Positions 47,079 to 56,853 of a DNA stretch of 64,000 nucleotides are shown here, one piece after another; positions within the stretch are counted from its first letter, which is position 1; every line of letters starts with the position of its first letter. Source of the DNA: Sneathiella marina (GTDB taxonomy: Bacteria > Pseudomonadota > Alphaproteobacteria > Sneathiellales > Sneathiellaceae); the NCBI RefSeq assembly GCF_023746535.1, contig NZ_CP098747.1:2130501-2194500 (forward strand), written 5' to 3'. Under the pieces are notes generated by a model. That model saw only the letters and a list, made by a program, of their open reading frames with translations. It was not told where the DNA came from and searched no databases. The position numbers were made by a program, and so were the translations under genes.

Positions 47079-48965
47079 ATGCTTCATGCAATGCGTAAAG
47101 GAGCCAGCGGATGGCTCGCAAAAGGTTTGTTACTTCTTCTTGTCGCCAGTTTTGGTGTCTGGGGAATTGGCGGTGACATGCTTTCAAGCTCTGTCGGTAG
47201 CAATGTAATTGAGGTTGGTGATAAAACTGTTTCCATTGGGGAGTTTCAGCGGGATTATCAACGCAATCTGAATATCCTGTCGCAGCGCTTTCAGACACAG
47301 CTAACGGCAGAGCAGGCCCGGCAATTCGGCCTGGCGCAAATGACAGTTAATCAAATCGCCTCCCGCGCCCTCATTGAAGAGAAAACCAAGAGCATGGGTC
47401 TGAGCGCCGATGACACTGCTATTCGCGAAATGATCCGTTCTCAGCCGACCTTTCAAAACGAGTTCAATCAGTTTGACCGATTCCGGTTCGAACAGTTCCT
47501 TCGCCAGAACGGTTATAGCGAAGGGGAATATGTGGAAATCGTGCGCCATGACATCGCGGGTCAGCAGCTGATTAATTCCATGGCCATTCCTGCCGCCGCG
47601 ACCCCTAAAATTCTGGTCGACACGCTCTATGCCTATCAGGCAGAAAAACGGTCTGCCAATTATGTCGAAATTCTCGATAGCACCATTGAATTCGCCGCAA
47701 TCCCCTCCGATGATGAATTAAAGGAATATATCGCCAATAACCCCGAGCGGTTTTCGGCGCCTGAATACCGCAAACTGAGCTATATCACTTTGACACCGGA
47801 AAATTTCACGGAAGAAGGTGACATCAGTGATGCCGATCTGACCGAGGAATATGAAGGCCGGATCAGTGAATTCAATGTGCCGGAACAACGCGGCGTTTCA
47901 CAGATGATCTTCGAAAATGAAGACCAGGCCAAAGCGGCGCTTGCGAAAATTGGCGGCGGTACGACTTTCGCTGAAATCGCCCTTTCCGACCTTCAACTAA
48001 CTCCGGAAGATATTGATCTGGGTTTGATGACGCAGCAGGATTTACTCCCGGAACTCCAGGGGCCGGTTTTTGATTTACAGAAAGATGGCATTTCTGCGCC
48101 TGTCAAAACGGTTTTGGGATGGCACCTGGTTCAGGTGACAGAAGTATCCCCGGAAACCATAAAAACCAAAGAGCAGGTCCGGGAACAGCTGAAAAAGGAC
48201 ATTCAGTTACGTAAAGCCTTCGATGTTATGTATCAAGAAGCGACCAAATTGGAAGACGAGTTTGCGGGCGGCGCAACCCTTGCAGAAGCTGGCAAGACAA
48301 TCGGGATTAATGTTGTCACAACGGACTGGATTGATAGTCAGGGACTAGATAAACAGGGTCAGCCGGTCGCAGGACTTCCAGGTGGTGAGGCATTTCTGGT
48401 CGAAGCATTTGCGAAACCCACGGACAGCGAAGCTGAGCTTTCAGACAGCCGGCCTGCGGGTTATTATTCTGTACTCGTTGATGAAATTGCCGAAGCGGCT
48501 GTTAAGCCTTTGGCGGATGTAAAGACAGCGGCCACGAAAGATTGGCAGAATAACTGGCGCAATGAACAGGCCAGGAAAAAAGCCGATGACTTGCTCGTCA
48601 AGATCAATGGGGGTGCAACGCTTGCGCAAATTGCCAGCCAGGAGAAAGTTTCCGTTAAGTCTACCGCTCCCGTCCTGAGAACCGGACAATCTTCGGAACT
48701 GGCACCCTCCGTTCAAGCCGGATTATTTGACCTGCAGCCTGCGGCATATGGTGTTGGCGCCAATGCGTCCGGAAACGGGTATGTCATTTACGGTATAGCG
48801 GATATCATTCCTGCCGACGCTGCCGCGGATAAGGACGCGGCTGAACAGATGGCAACGCAAGTTGGGTCCAGCATTCGGGCAAGCATCTTGACGCAATATG
48901 AAAATTATCTGCAACAAGAGATTGGTATTTCCGTCAAAGAAGACTTGATCCGGGAATATTTCTAG
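47079..48965 (+). CDS. ppiD: PpiD/SurA-like periplasmic peptidyl-prolyl isomerase
   Basis: 628 residues from ATG 47079 (LHAMRKGASGWLAKG is the usual PpiD start). One N-terminal transmembrane anchor (about 14-33), a SurA_N chaperone domain (to about 200), a parvulin domain (about 260-360; DLGLMTQQDLLPELQGPVFDLQKDGISAPVKTVLGWHLVQV), and a second divergent C-terminal unit. Folds exported proteins near the translocon. The stop is 2 bp before trpE. Confidence 0.9.
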   Translation: MLHAMRKGASGWLAKGLLLLLVASFGVWGIGGDMLSSSVGSNVIEVGDKTVSIGEFQRDYQRNLNILSQRFQTQLTAEQARQFGLAQMTVNQIASRALIEEKTKSMGLSADDTAIREMIRSQPTFQNEFNQFDRFRFEQFLRQNGYSEGEYVEIVRHDIAGQQLINSMAIPAAATPKILVDTLYAYQAEKRSANYVEILDSTIEFAAIPSDDELKEYIANNPERFSAPEYRKLSYITLTPENFTEEGDISDADLTEEYEGRISEFNVPEQRGVSQMIFENEDQAKAALAKIGGGTTFAEIALSDLQLTPEDIDLGLMTQQDLLPELQGPVFDLQKDGISAPVKTVLGWHLVQVTEVSPETIKTKEQVREQLKKDIQLRKAFDVMYQEATKLEDEFAGGATLAEAGKTIGINVVTTDWIDSQGLDKQGQPVAGLPGGEAFLVEAFAKPTDSEAELSDSRPAGYYSVLVDEIAEAAVKPLADVKTAATKDWQNNWRNEQARKKADDLLVKINGGATLAQIASQEKVSVKSTAPVLRTGQSSELAPSVQAGLFDLQPAAYGVGANASGNGYVIYGIADIIPADAAADKDAAEQMATQVGSSIRASILTQYENYLQQEIGISVKEDLIREYF

Positions 48966-48967
48966 GC

Positions 48968-50485
48968 ATGTCTATTCAGCCCTCCTTCGCGGAGTTTAAA
49001 GAGACCCATAGTCAAGGGGGGTCGCAAATTCTCTGGACAACCTTGGTTGCCGACCTGGAAACCCCTGTCTCAGCCATGATGAAGCTGGCGGAAGGTCAGC
49101 CGAACTCCTTTTTGCTTGAATCTGTCGAGGGCGGCGCTGTTCGGGGCCGTTACTCGATTATTGGCTTGAAGCCGGATTTGATCTGGCGCTGTGACGGCAC
49201 AGAGGCGCGCATTAACCGGACCGCCCGGTTCGACCCGGACGCGTTTGTTTCCTGTGGAACATCCGTTTTGGACAGCCTTCAGGCGCTGATTGATGAAAGC
49301 CATATTGACCTGCCGGAAAACCTGCCGCCCATGGCCGCTGGCCTGGTCGGCTATATGTCCTATGACACGGTTCGGCTGATGGAAAATATCCCGGACGGGA
49401 ATGAGAATGAGCTCGGTGTTCCCGATGGCATGTTTATCCGGCCGACGGTCATGGCTATCTTCGATTCTATCCTCGACCTGGTCACAATCGTTACGCCGGT
49501 TTGGGCCAATGATGATCGATCCGCGCAAAATGCCTATAATCAGGCCGCAGAACGGCTTTCCGACGCTGTGCATGATTTCGAGCGTAGCTTGCCCCATACG
49601 GCGACATTGGACAGCGGCACCCTTGATTTACCTGAGCCCACATCAAATACCTCAAAGGATGAGTATTTCGATATGGTTGAAAAGGCCAAAGAGTATATCC
49701 GTGCCGGCGATATCTTCCAGGTTGTCCCTTCGCAGCGTTTCGAATTACCGTTTAACCTGACATCCCTCTCTCTGTATCGAGCCCTTCGGCGGACCAATCC
49801 ATCACCGTTCATGTTCTACTTGAATTTTGGCGCGTTTTCAGTTGTCGGTTCCAGCCCAGAAATACTGGTTCGACTGCGCGACGGTAAAGTCACGATCCGC
49901 CCCATTGCCGGGACACGGCCACGGGGCGCGACTGCCGCGGAAGATACGGCACTTGCAGAAGATTTGTTGTCGGACCCCAAAGAGCTGGCGGAGCACCTGA
50001 TGCTGTTGGATCTCGGACGGAATGACGTTGGCCGGGTTGCCAGGATCGGCACTGTAACCGTGACGGAAAAAATGGAAATCGAGAATTATTCCCATGTCAT
50101 GCATATTGTCTCAAATGTTGAGGGGGATATCGCGGATGGATTAACCGCCATCGACGCCTTGAAAGCAGGTTTTCCCGCAGGAACAGTTTCAGGTGCCCCA
50201 AAAGTACGGGCGATGGAAATTATTGACGAGCTGGAAAAAAGCCGTCGCGGAATATATGGCGGTGCTGTCGGTTATATTTCGGCAAATGGATCCATGGATA
50301 CCTGTATTGCGTTGCGCACGGCGGTTGTGAAGGACAATAAAGTCTATATTCAAGCTGGCGGCGGCGTGGTCGCCGACAGTGATCCGGAAGCTGAGTATCA
50401 GGAGACGGTTAACAAGGCCAAGGCCCTGGTTCGTGCAGCGCAGGAAGCCGTTCGTTACGCGTCAGATACAAGTCGAAACCGCTAG
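48968..50485 (+). CDS. trpE: Anthranilate synthase component I
   Basis: 505 residues. The N-terminal Trp-feedback motif is in SFLLESVEGG. Chorismate-binding residues: DIFQVVPSQRFELPF, GSSPEILVRLRDGKVTIRPIAGTRPRG, LLDLGRNDVGRVA, FPAGTVSGAPKVRAMEIIDELE and GGAVGYISANG. No leader peptide or attenuator fits into the 2-bp gap after ppiD, so regulation must be elsewhere. Separated from trpGDC by one inverted gene. Confidence 0.97.
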   Translation: MSIQPSFAEFKETHSQGGSQILWTTLVADLETPVSAMMKLAEGQPNSFLLESVEGGAVRGRYSIIGLKPDLIWRCDGTEARINRTARFDPDAFVSCGTSVLDSLQALIDESHIDLPENLPPMAAGLVGYMSYDTVRLMENIPDGNENELGVPDGMFIRPTVMAIFDSILDLVTIVTPVWANDDRSAQNAYNQAAERLSDAVHDFERSLPHTATLDSGTLDLPEPTSNTSKDEYFDMVEKAKEYIRAGDIFQVVPSQRFELPFNLTSLSLYRALRRTNPSPFMFYLNFGAFSVVGSSPEILVRLRDGKVTIRPIAGTRPRGATAAEDTALAEDLLSDPKELAEHLMLLDLGRNDVGRVARIGTVTVTEKMEIENYSHVMHIVSNVEGDIADGLTAIDALKAGFPAGTVSGAPKVRAMEIIDELEKSRRGIYGGAVGYISANGSMDTCIALRTAVVKDNKVYIQAGGGVVADSDPEAEYQETVNKAKALVRAAQEAVRYASDTSRNR

Positions 50486-50488
50486 ACG

Positions 50489-51631
50489 TTATCCGTTGAA
50501 GGTCAGTGAGGTAATGGCACTTACCGGAAGAAAGATAAACCCTTTATCAGCCGCCGCAGGAAGCCATTTTCTCAAAGCTGATATTGTTTGCTTGTGAGGA
50601 TGCCCGATGGCAATTGCAACGCCTTTCTGATTGGCAATTTTCTCTACTTTAGCAAGTTGCTTCAGAATTGCGCCCTCCTCGATAACATTATCAATGAATA
50701 TGTCACGTTTCGCCGAAGGCATTCCCCGTTGAACCGCCAACTTGTACCCGGTGGATCGCGGTGTTGTTTTACTATCCAGGAAAAGCAAGCGGCGCTTTGC
50801 CATGATATCCATAACGATAGCCATCAGTCTGCCATCAGCAGTAAACCGGCTGCCCATGTGATTATTGACGCCGACATAGCCTTCAAAACTGTCCAGATTC
50901 TTGTGGGTCCGGCGGCGTATTTCTTCATCGGACAGCCCGACAAGCAGGGCATTCGGTCCCGGGTCCGTATGATCGTCCGAGGGCTGCATGGGCAAATGCA
51001 GCATCACCTCATGACCCCGTAGCCGTGCCATTTCCACCTTGCTTTGCACGGCAGGGGCATATGGCAGGTAGGCAAGCGTAAGCACTTCCGGCAAATCAAC
51101 CAGAGCCTGGACGCGATCCCGGCTCAAACCGACATCATCGATAATCAGGGCAATTATGGGTCGGCCATTGGAAGGTGGTGCAAGAACCGCATATTTCTTC
51201 CAGGGTGGCTGGTCATTGCTTTCGGCACTTTCACCAGCTAATTTTGCTGCCGCGCCGGGCTTATCAGCCGAAAGATTATCAATCTGCCCGGGACTCAATG
51301 CGGCCAGTTGTTTTTCTTTGGCATCGGGAAGCGGATAATCATTATTGGTATAAGGGCTTTCAAACGGATAGTCGTTCGATGAAAACGGGCTTTCCGTGGT
51401 AATCTCGTCGGTTTCGGCGGGGCCGAAAAAGGCGCTTACAGAAGAAATTTCATAGCTGACTTCATAATGGGTCAGGATTTTTCCGAGTAGAATTCCGCCA
51501 CTGCCGCTTATCACCAACACCGCCAGGCACAGGATAATTAGGCGTGGCGGGGAATCGAGTAATCGGTCGGATGAATATTTTTGTCGATCCGCGGACTTTC
51601 TATTTCCCGATTCCCGGGATTGTTTCTGCAC
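50489..51631 (-). CDS. Divergent polysaccharide deacetylase family protein
   Basis: 380 residues with one N-terminal transmembrane helix (about 30-52), a low-complexity periplasmic linker with repeats of a (Y/E)xNNDYP-type unit (about 80-105), and a DUF610/YibQ-type NodB-like barrel: ALIIDDVGLSRD, VMLHLPMQPSDDHTDPGP, GVNNHMGSRFTADG and IAIGHPH. Metal-ligand Asp and His are partly kept. Probably acts on envelope polysaccharide or peptidoglycan; substrate unknown. Convergent with trpE and divergent from trpG. Confidence 0.85.
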   Translation of the reverse strand: MQKQSRESGNRKSADRQKYSSDRLLDSPPRLIILCLAVLVISGSGGILLGKILTHYEVSYEISSVSAFFGPAETDEITTESPFSSNDYPFESPYTNNDYPLPDAKEKQLAALSPGQIDNLSADKPGAAAKLAGESAESNDQPPWKKYAVLAPPSNGRPIIALIIDDVGLSRDRVQALVDLPEVLTLAYLPYAPAVQSKVEMARLRGHEVMLHLPMQPSDDHTDPGPNALLVGLSDEEIRRRTHKNLDSFEGYVGVNNHMGSRFTADGRLMAIVMDIMAKRRLLFLDSKTTPRSTGYKLAVQRGMPSAKRDIFIDNVIEEGAILKQLAKVEKIANQKGVAIAIGHPHKQTISALRKWLPAAADKGFIFLPVSAITSLTFNG

Positions 51632-51851
51632 CCTAAATTCCCCCTGACGTCATTATCCGATATCACAATCAGAGACGCTATAACACTATGGTTAACAAGA
51701 TATAAAGACTGAGGTTTAATTATGGCAAGCACTCATTTCACGACTTGACCATATCGTAAAATAATAGAAACTGCTAAGATGGATATCCGGCTTTGAGTTG
51801 ACAGACAATTCTTTAAGCCCAGCAAGCGATAAAACCGTATAAGATATTGAT

Positions 51852-52445
51852 ATGATTACACTAATAGATAATTACGATAGTTTTACCTATAACCTCGTGC
51901 ATTTCCTTGGAGAATTGGGAGCGGACGTCAAGGTATATCGGAATAATGTCGTCACAGTCGAAGAAGTTATGGCCGAAGAACCATCGGGCATTGTTCTCTC
52001 CCCGGGACCTTGCGATCCTGATCGAGCCGGAATTTGCCTTGACCTGGTCAAAAGAGCAGCCGTTGAGAATATTCCGGTGCTTGGCGTCTGTCTTGGGCAT
52101 CAGACAATCGGGCAGGTATTTGGCGGCAAGGTCGTTCGCGCAGATCAGTTGATGCATGGCAAGACCTCCCGGATAAAACACTCAGGTACAAGTGTTTTCA
52201 CGGGGTTACCGGATGATTTTATTGCAACGAGATATCACTCGCTGACAATCGATCCCTCAACAATTCCAAATACCCTTGAAATTACCGCCACGACCTCTGA
52301 TGGTGTCATAATGGGATTAAGCCATAAGGACCTGCCCCTTCATGGGGTGCAATTCCACCCGGAGAGCATAGCCTCTGAACATGGTCATGCGCTCCTGCAG
52401 AATTTTTTAAACCTGACAAAGCCTGACGCGAAGGCTGCTGCATGA
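51852..52445 (+). CDS. trpG: Anthranilate synthase component II (glutamine amidotransferase)
   Basis: 197 residues. DNYDSFTYNLVHFL, the oxyanion motif LSPGPCDPDRAG, nucleophile Cys in LGVCLGHQTIGQVFGG, and His-Glu in HGVQFHPESIASEHG. Supplies ammonia to TrpE; it may also serve PabB. Overlaps trpD by ATGA. Confidence 0.96.
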   Translation: MITLIDNYDSFTYNLVHFLGELGADVKVYRNNVVTVEEVMAEEPSGIVLSPGPCDPDRAGICLDLVKRAAVENIPVLGVCLGHQTIGQVFGGKVVRADQLMHGKTSRIKHSGTSVFTGLPDDFIATRYHSLTIDPSTIPNTLEITATTSDGVIMGLSHKDLPLHGVQFHPESIASEHGHALLQNFLNLTKPDAKAAA

Positions 52446-53476
52446 CCGACAATATGGCGAATTTCAAGGCGTTGGTCTCAAAGATTGCCGCCGGACAAAG
52501 CTTGAGCATTGATGAAACCCGTCAGGCTTTCAGTATTATTTTATCCGGCGACGCGACACCATCACAAATGGGCGCCTTTCTCATGGGTCTTCATGTCCGC
52601 GGAGAAACCGTTGACGAGCTTATCGGTGCGACCAGTATAATGCGGGAAAAAGCCATCTATCTCAAAGCCCCGGAAGGGGCCGTCGATGTAGTTGGTACCG
52701 GCGGGGATGGCCATGGCACGCTCAATATTTCAACCTCTTCGGCATTTGTCACTGCCGGTGCCGGCGTCCCTGTGGCGAAGCATGGAAATAAAGCCGCCTC
52801 CTCCCGATCCGGGACGGCAGATGTCCAGGCCGTCCTCGGGATCAATACAGAATGTGATTTTTCCCTGACACAGCGGGCCCTGGACGAGGCTGGCATTGGC
52901 TTTATGGTCGCCTATCGGCATCATGGTGCCATGCGCCATGTGGGCCCGACGCGAATTGAACTGGGCATTCGAACCATCTTTAATCTGTTGGGTGTCATGT
53001 CAAACCCGGCCGCCGTAAAACGTCAATTGATCGGGGTTTATGATCCACGCTGGATGCGCCCCATGGCTGAAACGCTCCGCGAACTAGGTTCTGAACATAT
53101 CTGGGTCATGTATGGATCCGACGGATTGGACGAACTGACAACCACCGGCCCGTCCCAGGTTGTCGAGATGAAAAATGGCGACATCAGTGAGTTTGAGATC
53201 ACGCCCGAGCAATTTGGATTAGCAAAAGTAACCCTGGATGATCTTAAAGGCGGTTTGCCCGAAGAAAATGCCAAAGCCATGATTGCCCTGCTAACCGGTG
53301 AAAAAGGCCCGTATCGAGATGTGACACTCCTGAATGCCGGTGCAGCGATTATGATCGGCGGAAAATGTGACACAGTTGAAGAGGGTATTTCCCTTGCTGC
53401 GGCCTCCATTGACGACGGGAAGGCACTTGCCGCTTTTGAAAATATGAAACGCATAACCAATGAAACAGCGGCCTGA
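52442..53476 (+). CDS. trpD: Anthranilate phosphoribosyltransferase
   Basis: 344 residues. PRPP loop [68 protein letters not shown] and the anthranilate site [14 protein letters not shown]. Couples anthranilate to PRPP. Middle gene of trpGDC. Confidence 0.97.
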   Translation: MTDNMANFKALVSKIAAGQSLSIDETRQAFSIILSGDATPSQMGAFLMGLHVRGETVDELIGATSIMREKAIYLKAPEGAVDVVGTGGDGHGTLNISTSSAFVTAGAGVPVAKHGNKAASSRSGTADVQAVLGINTECDFSLTQRALDEAGIGFMVAYRHHGAMRHVGPTRIELGIRTIFNLLGVMSNPAAVKRQLIGVYDPRWMRPMAETLRELGSEHIWVMYGSDGLDELTTTGPSQVVEMKNGDISEFEITPEQFGLAKVTLDDLKGGLPEENAKAMIALLTGEKGPYRDVTLLNAGAAIMIGGKCDTVEEGISLAAASIDDGKALAAFENMKRITNETAA

Positions 53477-53478
53477 TT

Positions 53479-54270
53479 ATGAGCATATTAGCAAAAATCT
53501 GTGACGATAAGCGCGACCATATCCAATCCTGCAAAAACCAGACGTCCCTGTCAGAACTAGACAAGCTGGCAAAAGGCGCGACGGCCCCACGGGGATTTAT
53601 CAAAGCCTTGCGATCCCGGCGCGAGGCAGGAGAATATGGGCTAATCGCGGAAATCAAAAAGGCGTCTCCTTCCAAGGGGTTAATCCGCGAGGATTTTGAT
53701 CCGCCAAGCCTTGCCAAGGCCTACGAGGCAGGCGGGGCAACCTGTATTTCCGTCCTGACCGACAAGCCCTATTTTCAAGGAAGTGATGACTATCTTGTGG
53801 CAGCACGCAAGGCGACTTCCCTTCCCGTTCTGCGCAAGGATTTTATGCTCGATCCCTATCAGGTAACCGAAGCGCGCGCTTTGGGTGCGGATTGTATCCT
53901 TCTGATCATGGCGGCACTCGACGATGATCAGGCGCAAGAGCTTGAGCAATGCGCCCTTGATTGGGGCATGGACGTATTGGTGGAGGTGCATGACCGAGCC
54001 GAGCTGGAACGGACCGCTATCTTGAAGAGCCCACTGATTGGCATTAACAACAGAAACCTGAAAACACTGACCGTTGATATTGCTACAACGGAAGAACTTT
54101 CGGCTGGCCTTCCCGATGGATGCCTGCCTGTTAGTGAAAGCGGCCTGTATACAACGGCAGATCTCTCCCGGATGGAAAAAGCCGGCTGTGGATGTTTCCT
54201 GGTTGGTGAATCCCTGATGCGGCAACAGGATGTGGTAGCCGCAGTTCGTCAGTTACTCGGAAAAGAATAA
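53479..54270 (+). CDS. trpC: Indole-3-glycerol phosphate synthase
   Basis: 263 residues. The IGPS pattern begins [13 protein letters not shown]. Catalytic Lys in [15 protein letters not shown] and [12 protein letters not shown], then [13 protein letters not shown] and [13 protein letters not shown] monofunctional form without the TrpF domain. moaC follows by 13 bp. Confidence 0.97.
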   Translation: MSILAKICDDKRDHIQSCKNQTSLSELDKLAKGATAPRGFIKALRSRREAGEYGLIAEIKKASPSKGLIREDFDPPSLAKAYEAGGATCISVLTDKPYFQGSDDYLVAARKATSLPVLRKDFMLDPYQVTEARALGADCILLIMAALDDDQAQELEQCALDWGMDVLVEVHDRAELERTAILKSPLIGINNRNLKTLTVDIATTEELSAGLPDGCLPVSESGLYTTADLSRMEKAGCGCFLVGESLMRQQDVVAAVRQLLGKE

Positions 54271-54283
54271 GGATATTAATAGG

Positions 54284-54760
54284 ATGGGAGACTTTACTCA
54301 TTTCGATGATAAAGGCGATGCCCATATGGTTGATGTCGGCGAAAAGGACATAACCGAGCGTATTGCGAAAGCTGTTGCGAGCATTACCATGCAACCGGAA
54401 ACCCTGAAGTTAATTCAGGATGGGACCGCGAAAAAAGGCGATGTCCTTGGGGTTGCCCGTCTCGCCGGTATAATGGCAGCCAAAAAAACTGCAGATCTTA
54501 TTCCCCTATGCCATCCCCTTGCCTTAACCCATGTCGGGGTGGAATTTACGGTACATAACTCTGATAATACAATCGAGGCCCTGGCAACTTGTAAACTCAA
54601 AGGCCGAACAGGCGTGGAAATGGAGGCCTTGACAGCAGCAAGTATCAGCGTTTTGACGATTTATGATATGTGCAAGGCAGTGGATCGCGGCATGATCATT
54701 TCCAATACAAGGCTTTTGGAAAAAAGTGGCGGTAAATCAGGAAGTTATAAAGCGTCATGA
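54284..54760 (+). CDS. moaC: Cyclic pyranopterin monophosphate synthase
   Basis: 158 residues. [46 protein letters not shown] (active-site His) and [28 protein letters not shown] are diagnostic. Second step of molybdenum cofactor synthesis. Overlaps moeA by ATGA and extends the trpGDC operon. Confidence 0.97.
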   Translation: MGDFTHFDDKGDAHMVDVGEKDITERIAKAVASITMQPETLKLIQDGTAKKGDVLGVARLAGIMAAKKTADLIPLCHPLALTHVGVEFTVHNSDNTIEALATCKLKGRTGVEMEALTAASISVLTIYDMCKAVDRGMIISNTRLLEKSGGKSGSYKAS

Positions 54761-55986
54761 TATCGGTAGATGAAGCCAGATTTCAAATTCTCAAAGAATT
54801 ATCTATAGTTGATACGGAAGTCGTTTCCCTGGATAAAGCACTCGGGCGGGTGTTGACAGAAGATGTTATGGCCCGGCGTACCCAGCCGCCTTCTCATATG
54901 TCTGCCATGGATGGTTTTGCTGTAAAAGCTGCTGATACCCAGTCGATACCAGCAAATCTCAAGATTATTGGCGACGCACCGGCCGGTGGAAGCTTTGAGG
55001 GAATTGTTCGGACGGGAGAAACCGTTCGTATCTTCACCGGTGGCCCGTTACCGGAGGGTACGGACAGTATCGTGATCCAGGAAGACACCAATCTCGGCGA
55101 AGACAGTCAAAAAGACGGATATGTTGAAATCCGTGAAACAACACCCGTGGGTCATTATGTCCGCCCGGCGGGTCTCGACTTCCAGGACGGGACAATCGGC
55201 CTGACGGCAAACAGGCGGCTGTCTGCACGGGATATAGGGCTACTCGCCGCCATGAACGTGCCCTGGGTTACCGTTTGCCGCAAACCTCGCATAGCCCTGT
55301 TGTCAACCGGTGACGAACTCGTACGCCCCGGCGAGCCCGTCGGTCCCAACCAAATTATCTCCTCCAATAGCCTGTTAGTCGCCGCCCTCATTCAACAATC
55401 GGGCGGCGAAGCGATTGATTTGGGTATTGCCAAAGATAATGAAGACTCTTTGCGGCAGATGGCCGCCGGTGCCAAATCCGCCGATATGCTGGTGACATTG
55501 GGCGGTGCCTCTGTCGGAGATCATGATTTGGTGCAATCTGTATTGGGTAAAGAAGGATTATCTGTCGATTTCTGGCGGATCGCCATGCGGCCCGGAAAAC
55601 CGCTGATGTCTGGTGATTTGAATGGGACTCCCATGTTGGGAATGCCGGGCAATCCGGTATCAAGCATGATTTGCAGTTTTCTGTTCCTCATACCGGCGAT
55701 AGACGCCTTGCTGGGCCTTCCCCCGCGTCGCCCGCCGCTTTCGACAGCGGTTATAGCCCATTCGGTTAAAGAGAATGACCAACGCGAAGACTATTTACGG
55801 GCCAGAATTATCGGCAAATCAGACGGATTGCCTGTCGTAGAACTGTTTGACAAACAAGATAGCTCCATGTTGTCACCTCTGGCGGCTGCTGATTGCCTTG
55901 TATTACGGGGCCCGTTCGCCTCTTCCCTCCCGGCGCAGTCACAAGTAGAGATTATACACCTTAAAGCCGGCTACCCAGACGTTTGA
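54757..55986 (+). CDS. moeA: Molybdopterin molybdenumtransferase MoeA
   Basis: 409 residues with the domain order of Moe[36 protein letters not shown], a MoCF-like domain with [25 protein letters not shown] and [23 protein letters not shown] and [17 protein letters not shown], and a C-terminal beta-barrel. Inserts molybdate into adenylylated molybdopterin. Confidence 0.96.
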   Translation: MISVDEARFQILKELSIVDTEVVSLDKALGRVLTEDVMARRTQPPSHMSAMDGFAVKAADTQSIPANLKIIGDAPAGGSFEGIVRTGETVRIFTGGPLPEGTDSIVIQEDTNLGEDSQKDGYVEIRETTPVGHYVRPAGLDFQDGTIGLTANRRLSARDIGLLAAMNVPWVTVCRKPRIALLSTGDELVRPGEPVGPNQIISSNSLLVAALIQQSGGEAIDLGIAKDNEDSLRQMAAGAKSADMLVTLGGASVGDHDLVQSVLGKEGLSVDFWRIAMRPGKPLMSGDLNGTPMLGMPGNPVSSMICSFLFLIPAIDALLGLPPRRPPLSTAVIAHSVKENDQREDYLRARIIGKSDGLPVVELFDKQDSSMLSPLAAADCLVLRGPFASSLPAQSQVEIIHLKAGYPDV

Positions 55987-56020
55987 AAAACATCCAATAT
56001 TAGAGCTTGACGTAACATGA

Positions 56021-56035
56021 GAACCTTTGTAGAAC
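56021..56035 (+). promoter_or_regulatory. LexA (SOS) box upstream of lexA
   Basis: GAAC-N7-GAAC (56021-56024 and 56032-56035), the direct-repeat SOS box typical of alphaproteobacteria, 43 bp before the lexA ATG. Implies autoregulation by the adjacent gene. Confidence 0.8.
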
Positions 56036-56045
56036 ATTAGGTATT

Positions 56046-56060
56046 GTTTTCGTTTTGTTC
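56046..56060 (+). promoter_or_regulatory. Second, imperfect LexA half-site pair
   Basis: GTTT-N7-GTTC (56046-56049 and 56057-56060) is one mismatch from the GTTC-N7-GTTC form of the box and lies 10 bp after the first site. Possibly a weaker second LexA site; the T-rich context makes chance plausible. Confidence 0.35.
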
Positions 56061-56078
56061 TTGATGGTGGAAATGGCC

Positions 56079-56810
56079 ATGCTTACCAATAAACAACACC
56101 AACTTCTGATGTATATTCATAAATGCCTTGAAACACGAGGGGTTTCACCGTCGTTTGACGAAATGAAGGAAGCGCTTGATTTAAAATCGAAATCCGGAAT
56201 TCATCGGTTGATTACAGGGCTGACGGAACGGGGATTTATCCGTCGCCTTCCCCACCGCGCTCGTGCGTTGGAGATTTTGAAATTACCGGATGATGTTGTT
56301 TCCATGAATACGGCAACAACAGATACAAACGCTTCTCCGGTTACTTTAAGCCTGATTCAGGGTGATTTCGGAAGTACCGGCAAATCCGCCAAAGAACCAT
56401 TGTTAGATGCGGTGGAGCCGGATGCAAACAGCATTTCTCTCCCACTTTATGGCCGGATTGCTGCTGGTACGCCTATCGAAGCATTGGCGGATCCCAGTAA
56501 TTTTGTGAATGTACCGGCGGGTATGATTGGCGGTGGTAAGCATTATTGCCTCGAAGTTGCCGGAGATTCAATGGTTGATGCGGGTATCCATGATGGGGAT
56601 ACCGTCGTTATTTGTGAAAGCAATACGGCGGAGAATGGCAAAATTGTTGTTGCTTTGATCGATGATGGCGAAGTGACACTGAAGCGATTACGTCGTAAAG
56701 GTGGTTCCGTTGCACTGGAAGCCGCTAATCCAGACTATGAAACTCGCATTTTTGGACCGGATCAGGTTAAGGTTCAGGGTCAATTAGTGGGTCTTTTCCG
56801 GAAATACTAG
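56079..56810 (+). CDS. lexA: LexA SOS repressor
   Basis: 243 residues from ATG 56079. The N-terminal winged HTH reads [44 protein letters not shown]. The self-cleavage site is Ala-Gly in [12 protein letters not shown], catalytic Ser in [15 protein letters not shown] and Lys in [17 protein letters not shown] linker of about 55 residues (after [11 protein letters not shown]) is longer than in E. coli LexA, as usual in alphaproteobacteria. GAAC-N7-GAAC sits in its promoter. Confidence 0.96.
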   Translation: MLTNKQHQLLMYIHKCLETRGVSPSFDEMKEALDLKSKSGIHRLITGLTERGFIRRLPHRARALEILKLPDDVVSMNTATTDTNASPVTLSLIQGDFGSTGKSAKEPLLDAVEPDANSISLPLYGRIAAGTPIEALADPSNFVNVPAGMIGGGKHYCLEVAGDSMVDAGIHDGDTVVICESNTAENGKIVVALIDDGEVTLKRLRRKGGSVALEAANPDYETRIFGPDQVKVQGQLVGLFRKY

Positions 56811-56853
56811 TTTTTAAAATATACTCTAAGTGCCTGAATTTACCTGATATATA

